Assembly (NCBI GenBank): GCA_046328525.1
Contig: JAXLWK010000009.1
Coordinates: 124,001 to 188,000 of the forward strand
From: JBDHWG01 sp046328525
GTDB taxonomy: Bacteria; Chloroflexota; Anaerolineae; Epilineales; JAHCIE01
Length of the DNA stretch: 64,000 bases
Direction: 5' to 3'
Every line of letters starts with the position of its first letter. Within the stretch, counting starts at the first letter, position 1. A model generated the notes under the pieces. That model ran no database searches and was not told the DNA's origin. It saw nothing but the letters and a program-made list of their open reading frames with translations. Positions 59,530 through 64,000 of the stretch are shown here, one piece after another. Both the position numbers and the translations under genes were made by a program.

Positions 59530-60378
59530 ATGATGAGTAACCCACCTCTCCGCGTGGCTTTCCAGGGCGAGCGCGGCGCCTTTTCCGAGGCCGCCGCCAT
59601 CGCCCACTTCGGCGCCGACATCGAGCCGGTGCCGTGCGAGGAATTCGACGATGTCTTCCGCTGCGTCGCCGAGGGCGCGTGTGAGCGGGGCATGGTGCCG
59701 ATCGAGAACTCCCTCGGCGGCTCCATCCACCGCAACTACGACCTACTCTTGCGCCACGACCTGGCGATCATCGGTGAGGAGAACCTGCGCGTCGTCCACA
59801 ACCTCCTCGCGCTCCCCGGCGTCACGCTGGAGGACGTCCGGCGCGTGTACTCCCATCCCCAGGGCCTTGCCCAGTGCGAGGGAACGCTGGAGCGGCTGGG
59901 CCTGGAGCGCGTGCCGATGTACGACACGGCCGGCAGCGCCAAGTACGTCCGCGAGCAGGGCATCCGCGACGGCGCGGCCATCGCCAGCCGCCGCGCCGCA
60001 GAGGTCTACGGCCTGGCGATTCTCATGGAGAGCATCGAGGACGACCCGGAGAACTACACGCGCTTCCTGGCCCTGGCGCGGGAAGCGCCACTCCCGCCGC
60101 CCCTCGACGCCCCTGCCAAGACATCCCTCGTGTTCGCCGCGTCGAACGTCCCCGGCAGTCTGTTCAAGGCGCTGTCCGTGTTCGCCCTGCGCGACATTGA
60201 CCTGACGAAGATCGAGTCGCGCCCGCTGAAAGGCAAGCCGTTCGAGTACTATTTCTACCTGGACTTTGCCGGCAGCCTGGCCGACCCACGCTGCCAGAAG
60301 GCGCTGGACCACCTGGCGGAGTACGCGAGCTACCTGCGCATCCTCGGCTCGTACCCGAAAGCCGCAGCGCGGGAATAA
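59530..60378 (+). CDS. pheA: Prephenate dehydratase
   Basis: A 282-aa monofunctional enzyme converting prephenate to phenylpyruvate. Dehydratase domain: 'VAFQGERGAFSEAAAIAHFG' (about 9), 'PIENSLGGSIHRNYDLL' (about 65) and the catalytic Thr in 'NYTRFLALAR' (about 178). The ACT domain 'TSLVFAASNVPGSLFKALSVF' with 'ESRPLKGKPFEYYFYLDF' (about 230) gives Phe feedback control. ATG 59530 or 59533 are both possible starts. No chorismate mutase domain is attached. Confidence 0.94.
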   Translation: MMSNPPLRVAFQGERGAFSEAAAIAHFGADIEPVPCEEFDDVFRCVAEGACERGMVPIENSLGGSIHRNYDLLLRHDLAIIGEENLRVVHNLLALPGVTLEDVRRVYSHPQGLAQCEGTLERLGLERVPMYDTAGSAKYVREQGIRDGAAIASRRAAEVYGLAILMESIEDDPENYTRFLALAREAPLPPPLDAPAKTSLVFAASNVPGSLFKALSVFALRDIDLTKIESRPLKGKPFEYYFYLDFAGSLADPRCQKALDHLAEYASYLRILGSYPKAAARE

Positions 60379-60392
60379 AATGGAGGTTTGCG

Positions 60393-61187
60393 GTGCCGTC
60401 TCCCTTCCCCGGAATGGACCCCTATCTCGAAGAACCTGCCCTCTGGCAGGACTTCCACGCTGACCTGGCCGTCACACTGAAGCACCACCTTAATCAGCGC
60501 ATCGGCCCAAAGTACTATGCCACGGTCGAGACCCAATCCGTGCCCTACGATCTCGATGTGGAGATCGCGAACCGGATCCGGCCGGATGTGAGCATCTACG
60601 AGCCGTTTGACGCCGCTTTGCCAGAGCTTCCGAGCGCGCCAAGCCCATCGGTTCCCGCCGCGCCGATCGTGCTACCCGCTGTCATGTCCGTGAAACTGCG
60701 ATCGGTACGCATCTATCGCACGGAGACGGGCGAGCTTGTCACCACGATAGAAATCCTGTCGCCGTTCAACAAGCGCCCGGCCAGCGACGGCCTGATGCAG
60801 TATCGGCTCAAGCGCGCACAATTGCTCGCATCCCGCGCGCATTTAGTGGAAATAGATTTATTGCGCGGCGGCGAGCGACCCGCCCTTGAGCTGGCCGACC
60901 ACCCGATTGACACCGACTATGTCCTGCTTGTTAACCGCTTCGGCCCGGATCGAGTATCCGAGATCTGGCCGGTGGCCGTGGATGAGCGGCTGCCTCTGAT
61001 TCCCATCCCCCTCCTACCCCCAGACACACCCGTCGCACTGGACTTGAACGACCTCATTCGAGACGTGTACGCCGGATCGGGCTACGATTGGCGCATTAAC
61101 TACCAGCGCCCTGCCCCGCTGCCGGCGATTCGCCCAGCCGTTGAAAGACGAGTGGCGGATCTCGTGGCCTCGCGCAAGACGAGCTGA
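60393..61187 (+). CDS. DUF4058-family protein
   Basis: A 264-aa protein of a family of unknown function common in cyanobacteria and Chloroflexota. Start 'MPSPFPGMDPYLEEPALWQDF' is diagnostic; 'IEILSPFNKRPASDGLMQYR' (about 121) and 'HLVEIDLLRGGERPALE' (about 153) follow the restriction-endonuclease-like pattern of charged motifs (D-x-n-E-x-K-like), although that link is an inference. GTG 60393 is chosen because TGGAGG lies eight bases upstream. A short A/T-rich patch (60841-60866) differs from the local base usage. Confidence 0.88.
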   Translation: MPSPFPGMDPYLEEPALWQDFHADLAVTLKHHLNQRIGPKYYATVETQSVPYDLDVEIANRIRPDVSIYEPFDAALPELPSAPSPSVPAAPIVLPAVMSVKLRSVRIYRTETGELVTTIEILSPFNKRPASDGLMQYRLKRAQLLASRAHLVEIDLLRGGERPALELADHPIDTDYVLLVNRFGPDRVSEIWPVAVDERLPLIPIPLLPPDTPVALDLNDLIRDVYAGSGYDWRINYQRPAPLPAIRPAVERRVADLVASRKTS

Positions 61188-61208
61188 CCGGACGGGGGTT
61201 CCCAAAAC

Positions 61209-61243
61209 ACAGCGCGGGGGCGCAGGCTGCGCCCCCGCGCTGT
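61209..61243. terminator. Strong hairpin between DUF4058 gene and acetamidase gene
   Basis: A perfect 16-bp stem, ACAGCGCGGGGGCGCA (61209-61224) with its complement (61228-61243) and a three-base loop, between convergent genes. No T-tract, but very stable. Confidence 0.75.
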
Positions 61244-61260
61244 CTATAGTGATGCAGCGG

Positions 61261-62610
61261 TTAGCCGATGCCGTACATGTCGCGGACGAAGGGCAGCAGG
61301 CCGCGCTCGGCGAGGCGGTCCAGGGGCGCGCGGAACGTAACCTGCACGACGCCGGGGTTGCGCCCGATCTCGATCGCGCCGGTGATCGTCGCGCGGTTCT
61401 TCACCTCCGGCACGCTCATGTTCAGCAGCCAGGCTGCACGCTGCAAACCGTTCTCCGTCGCCGCGTTGAGGTCGGGGCCGGTGCCGACGACGGAAATCGG
61501 CGCGGACTCTTCAAGCCTGTCAATGCCCCACTGCGCCGCGATCTGCTCGGCGCGGGCGCGCTCGGCCTCGGTGAGCGGGCGGGCGACGAAGGGCAGGTCC
61601 TCGACGAGCGGGAACAGGAGCGGCCCGTCAATGCCCAGGCCCTTGATGACGTGCGCCTGGAGCGTGACCGTCCCGGAGACATCGCAGGTATGCCCCGCGA
61701 TCTCGCCGTCGCCCTGGAGAGCGTGCATGTCGCCCAGGTAGATGCCGCCGCCGGGTACCTTGACCGGACAGACGAGGATCGCGCCGGCGCGAACGGCGTC
61801 AATGTCCATATGGCCGTCGGTGCGGTGCTGGGCGAGTTGCTCCGCCGTGACGGCGTACTCGTGGGGCGCGCCCACCAGGAACGAGCCGAAGTCGCCGGCG
61901 TTGTGGGAGTCCGGGAACGACATGGACGGCGTCGTGCCGAGCTGGCCCATGAACGGGCGCAGGCGGGCGACCAGGCCGACCAGATCGTGCGGCGCGAAGG
62001 CCAGGATCGGGTTCTGGACCGAGTTGTCGGGCAGTGCGGCGTATTCCTTCGCTTTCCAGGCGACGCTCTTGGCGGCGTCCTGCGGCAGCGTCACGCCGAC
62101 CTGGTGGTTGGGGTCGAAGAAGATGGTGTAGCCGTTGGTGAAGTTGAATGGGGCCGCGTCCGCGCCGCAGTTGTCGCAGCGCACCGCCGTCTGGCCGATG
62201 CCCTCCAGGTGTGTCGCCGGGTAGAGCGCGCCACATTGCGGGCACTTGCCCGCGACGTAGGGGTCGCCCAGGAAGCGCCCGGCCATGAACATATCGTTGC
62301 CGGAGGCCGTCGCCAGCGAGGTCACGCTAATGTCGAGAATACGAATGGCGATGGCGTCGCCGACCTCCGCCCCCTCGACGTACACCGGCCGCGTCACCTC
62401 GTGGCCGCCGCGGATGGCCGGCGTGATCATCGGCCCCCAGCAGCCGGGCGCGGTGTTGGCGACGATGTGGCCGCCGTCCTTGACGGGGCCAAGCATGGGC
62501 TGGCCGGGGTCGAGGATGCCGTTGGTGTACTGGTCCACAAACACGGTGCGGTGCGCGCCACCCTCGGTAGGTTGGGTAACAACGGGAATGTCAGAGACAG
62601 GAGCAGTCAT
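61261..62610 (-). CDS. Acetamidase/formamidase-family protein with zinc-ribbon insertion
   Basis: A 449-aa FmdA/AmdA-type amidase that would release ammonia from small amides. 'GPVKDGGHIVANTAPGCWGP' (about 41), 'GAEVGDAIAIRILDI' and 'YLGDMHALQGDGEIAGHTCDV' (about 274) are family blocks. Unusual is a zinc ribbon in the middle: C-P-Q-C (about 118) and C-D-N-C (about 139). The ATG has GAGGAGG upstream. It lies 46 bases after a MoaD-like gene, but a terminator overlaps that gene's end. Substrate unproven. Confidence 0.87.
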   Translation of the reverse strand: MTAPVSDIPVVTQPTEGGAHRTVFVDQYTNGILDPGQPMLGPVKDGGHIVANTAPGCWGPMITPAIRGGHEVTRPVYVEGAEVGDAIAIRILDISVTSLATASGNDMFMAGRFLGDPYVAGKCPQCGALYPATHLEGIGQTAVRCDNCGADAAPFNFTNGYTIFFDPNHQVGVTLPQDAAKSVAWKAKEYAALPDNSVQNPILAFAPHDLVGLVARLRPFMGQLGTTPSMSFPDSHNAGDFGSFLVGAPHEYAVTAEQLAQHRTDGHMDIDAVRAGAILVCPVKVPGGGIYLGDMHALQGDGEIAGHTCDVSGTVTLQAHVIKGLGIDGPLLFPLVEDLPFVARPLTEAERARAEQIAAQWGIDRLEESAPISVVGTGPDLNAATENGLQRAAWLLNMSVPEVKNRATITGAIEIGRNPGVVQVTFRAPLDRLAERGLLPFVRDMYGIG

Positions 62611-62643
62611 TGATCCTCCTCATGCGAGTGTAGGGTTGCTCTG

Positions 62644-62667
62644 AAAACGGGGGCTGCTAAAGCCCCC
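62644..62667 (-). terminator. Intrinsic terminator overlapping the end of the MoaD-like gene
   Basis: Minus strand: GGGGGCT (62667-62661 side) pairs with AGCCCCC (62655-62649), loop TTAGC, followed by TTTT (62647-62644). The stem includes the last two Gly/Leu codons and the stop TAG. Confidence 0.7.
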
Positions 62668-62902
62668 CGGCGACGGGAAGCAAAAGCGCGACCTCCCGGT
62701 CGGGGGGCAGACTGGCGGTGGAACAGACGTACTGGCCGTTAATGACGGCCAACGCTGTTGAGAGGCGGGGCGCGTTGGGGTAGGCAGCGTGGAGTTGGGA
62801 CATCAGGTCCGCAACGGTCGCGCCCTCTGGCACATTCACCGAGAGGCGCGGCGCGCCGATCTCCTGCGCCAGACCAGCGCTGAATCGAACAGGCACTTGC
62901 AT
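62657..62902 (-). CDS. MoaD/ThiS-family ubiquitin-like sulfur carrier with GGL end
   Basis: An 81-aa beta-grasp protein. 'MQVPVRFSAGLAQEIGAPRLSVNVPEG' start (about 1-27), 'TVADLMSQLHAAYP' helix and the late 'LPPDREVALLLPVAGGL' pattern are MoaD-like. Sulfur carriers need a free C-terminal Gly-Gly; here a Leu follows, so it would need trimming or is not a carrier. ATG 62902 is chosen by CGGAGGG. It has its own TTGCCT-17-TATACT promoter. No other molybdopterin genes are nearby. Confidence 0.78.
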   Translation of the reverse strand: MQVPVRFSAGLAQEIGAPRLSVNVPEGATVADLMSQLHAAYPNAPRLSTALAVINGQYVCSTASLPPDREVALLLPVAGGL

Positions 62903-62951
62903 AGAGGCCCTCCGTGGGAAAGCTCGGGGCAAGCAAATGAAGCCTGAGCAT

Positions 62952-62980
62952 AGTATAGGACCGCCGCCAGGCGCAGGCAA
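62952..62980 (-). promoter_or_regulatory. Promoter of the MoaD-like gene
   Basis: Minus strand: TTGCCT (62980-62975), 17-base spacer, TATACT (62957-62952). Predicted leader about 45 nt. Confidence 0.65.
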
Positions 62981-62989
62981 GTGGTGGTG

Positions 62990-63619
62990 TCAGTCCGGCA
63001 GGGTGAGGCCGCCTGTGCCTTCGAGCCAGTCGGCGATCCGCTCCACGGCGCGCGGGATGTCGTTGTCGGAGATGTCAATCTGCAGGCAAGGCAGCAACGA
63101 GGCGGCCACCAGGCGCTCCATCAGCGCCTGCTCCTCGACAAAGCGCGTCAGATCGTCGTATTGAGACGGGTTGCCGGAAACTTTCAGGCGCTCGCGGCGT
63201 GCGGCGGCGAACGACTCGGGCGTGCGGGTGCAAAAGATCAGGCGGAAGTTGAGCGGCAGCAGGCGCTCTTCGAGCCAGCGGAAGTCATAGGCTTTCCGGT
63301 AGGTTTCGAGCTGATAGGCCTGGGTCGAGATATGAAAGCGGTCTACGATCCAGGAGTAGTAACGCTGCAGCTCGAACAGGCGCACCCACGTGGCGTAGGT
63401 CTCCATCGCCAGCGCCTCTTCCCGCGGCTCGAAGTTGATCAGTCCTCGTCCCCACGGGACGTTGGTGAACGCGCACCACTCGCCAGAGATGAGCGGCGAG
63501 TGGTAGCGGTACTTACGCGGGCCGACGACGCGAGGATGCTCGTTGAGCGCGAAAGCGATATCGGTCTTGAACGTCAGGCGCGTGCCTTCGAGAATGACTT
63601 TTGGCGTCAGTTTAGCCAT
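62990..63619 (-). CDS. Thymidylate/deoxynucleoside kinase-like protein with altered P-loop
   Basis: A 209-aa protein resembling nucleoside monophosphate kinases. The N terminus 'KVILEGTRLTFKTDIAFAL' (about 7-25) sits where GTDGxGKTT would be; the Gly before Lys is Phe (G-T-R-L-T-F-K-T). 'VDRFHISTQAYQLE' (about 91) matches the D-R-x-H substrate motif of thymidylate kinases, and 'RLIFCTRTPESFAAARRERLKVSGNP' the lid region. ATP binding is therefore uncertain. The ATG is three bases after the permease stop. Confidence 0.6.
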   Translation of the reverse strand: MAKLTPKVILEGTRLTFKTDIAFALNEHPRVVGPRKYRYHSPLISGEWCAFTNVPWGRGLINFEPREEALAMETYATWVRLFELQRYYSWIVDRFHISTQAYQLETYRKAYDFRWLEERLLPLNFRLIFCTRTPESFAAARRERLKVSGNPSQYDDLTRFVEEQALMERLVAASLLPCLQIDISDNDIPRAVERIADWLEGTGGLTLPD

Positions 63620-63622
63620 AGG

Positions 63623-64000
63623 TTAGCGGCGTTCCGCCAGCCCGTCGGCGATGAGACTCAAGGCAACGCCGACGACGAGCAGCGCCAGGCCGGGAATGGT
63701 TGCCATCCACGGCGCTTGTAGCAAGAACTGGCGGCCCTCGGCGATCATCGCGCCCCACTCCGGCGTCGGCGGCTGCGGGCCGAGGCCCAGGAAGCTGAGG
63801 GTTGCGCCGGTGAGGATGGCGAGCACCATGCCGGTGAAGACGTAGATGAGCGCCGGCGCGGTGACGTTGGGCAGGATATGGCGGCGCAGGATGCGCGGGG
63901 TGTCACAGCCGGTGGACTTCGCTGCCTGGACGTATTCCAGGTTGCGCGTCGCCAGGGTCTGCCCGCGCACCAGGCGCGAGTAGGGTATCCAGCCGACAAC
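63623..64000 (-). CDS. Dpp/Opp-type ABC transporter permease, C-terminal part (cut by window edge)
   Basis: The C-terminal 125 codons of a binding-protein-dependent transport permease of the DppC/OppC type. The conserved EAA loop 'YVQAAKSTGCDTPRILRRHILPN' (E-A-A then G) and the following two helices ending 'GVALSLIADGLAERR' are clear. The frame continues past the window end, so the start and first helices are missing. It would import peptides, nickel or similar solutes. Co-directional with the kinase-like gene, three bases apart. Confidence 0.9.
   Translation of the reverse strand, partial: VVGWIPYSRLVRGQTLATRNLEYVQAAKSTGCDTPRILRRHILPNVTAPALIYVFTGMVLAILTGATLSFLGLGPQPPTPEWGAMIAEGRQFLLQAPWMATIPGLALLVVGVALSLIADGLAERR

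Overview
The window is high-GC bacterial chromosome, densely coded on both strands, with one insertion sequence and several intergenic repeats. It looks like Chloroflexota (Anaerolineae/Caldilineae-like). This is an inference from style: many secreted proteins and lipoproteins have Thr/Pro-rich 'TPTPTATP' spacers, one surface protein ends in a YLPLL tail, and there is a tiny SWIM zinc-finger gene, an NfeD/stomatin pair, Gram-positive-type LexA boxes and a lipoprotein-like sortase. No rRNA, tRNA or CRISPR array was seen. Promoters resemble sigma-70 sites, often an extended -10 of the type TGnTATACT or TGnTATAAT.

Layout. 0.1-11 kb (+): ABC-2 exporter, SH3/HExxH lipoprotein, MFS transporter, alpha/beta hydrolase, an inactive-looking peptidase MA-like protein, alkyltransferase-like protein, histone-deacetylase-like amidohydrolase, nfeD-stomatin operon and comEA. 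11-17 kb: CAP-domain protein (-), acyl-CoA ligase, comEC and sortase. 17-18.4 kb: an IS5-family element with intact ends and a repeat-rich gap. 18.4-23 kb (-): CDF transporter, typA, thioesterase and M24 peptidase. 23-26.6 kb: HAD phosphatase, repeats, and an mntH-uspA pair (-) behind a DtxR/MntR-like operator. 26.8-29.5 kb: an SOS cluster made of lexA and, under a double LexA box, a soluble FtsK motor plus a small membrane protein.

29.7-35.7 kb (+): surface protein, PhzF-like protein, proS, membrane-tailed aldehyde dehydrogenase and a small lipoprotein. 35.7-45.8 kb (mostly -): ftsH, a histidine phosphatase-lysA-glutaredoxin operon, methyltransferase, PfpI protein (+), ygfZ, panE and a phosphoribosyltransferase. 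45.9-48.5 kb (+): DUF763 protein, rsmI, and the SWIM gene behind a long structured leader. 48.5-54.3 kb (-): ECF sigma factor, anti-sigma, ABC ATPase and permease in one operon; SDR dehydrogenase with an orphan antitoxin; two small proteins. 54.3-61.2 kb (+): hom, argG, a nucleotidase-like protein, argJ, pheA and DUF4058. 61.2-64 kb (-): acetamidase, MoaD-like protein, kinase-like protein, and a Dpp/Opp-type permease cut by the window edge.

How parts work together: lysA, hom, argG, argJ and pheA cover amino-acid biosynthesis; comEA and comEC are DNA-uptake genes; mntH-uspA is metal/stress linked; the sigma/anti-sigma/ABC operon looks like an envelope-stress exporter. The most interesting candidates are the SOS-controlled split FtsK cassette, a dispersed structured repeat whose two copies show a compensatory base-pair change, an orphan antitoxin with a long palindromic operator, and several enzymes whose catalytic motifs are altered (ComEC beta-lactamase domain, nucleotidase, peptidase MA, P-loop kinase).
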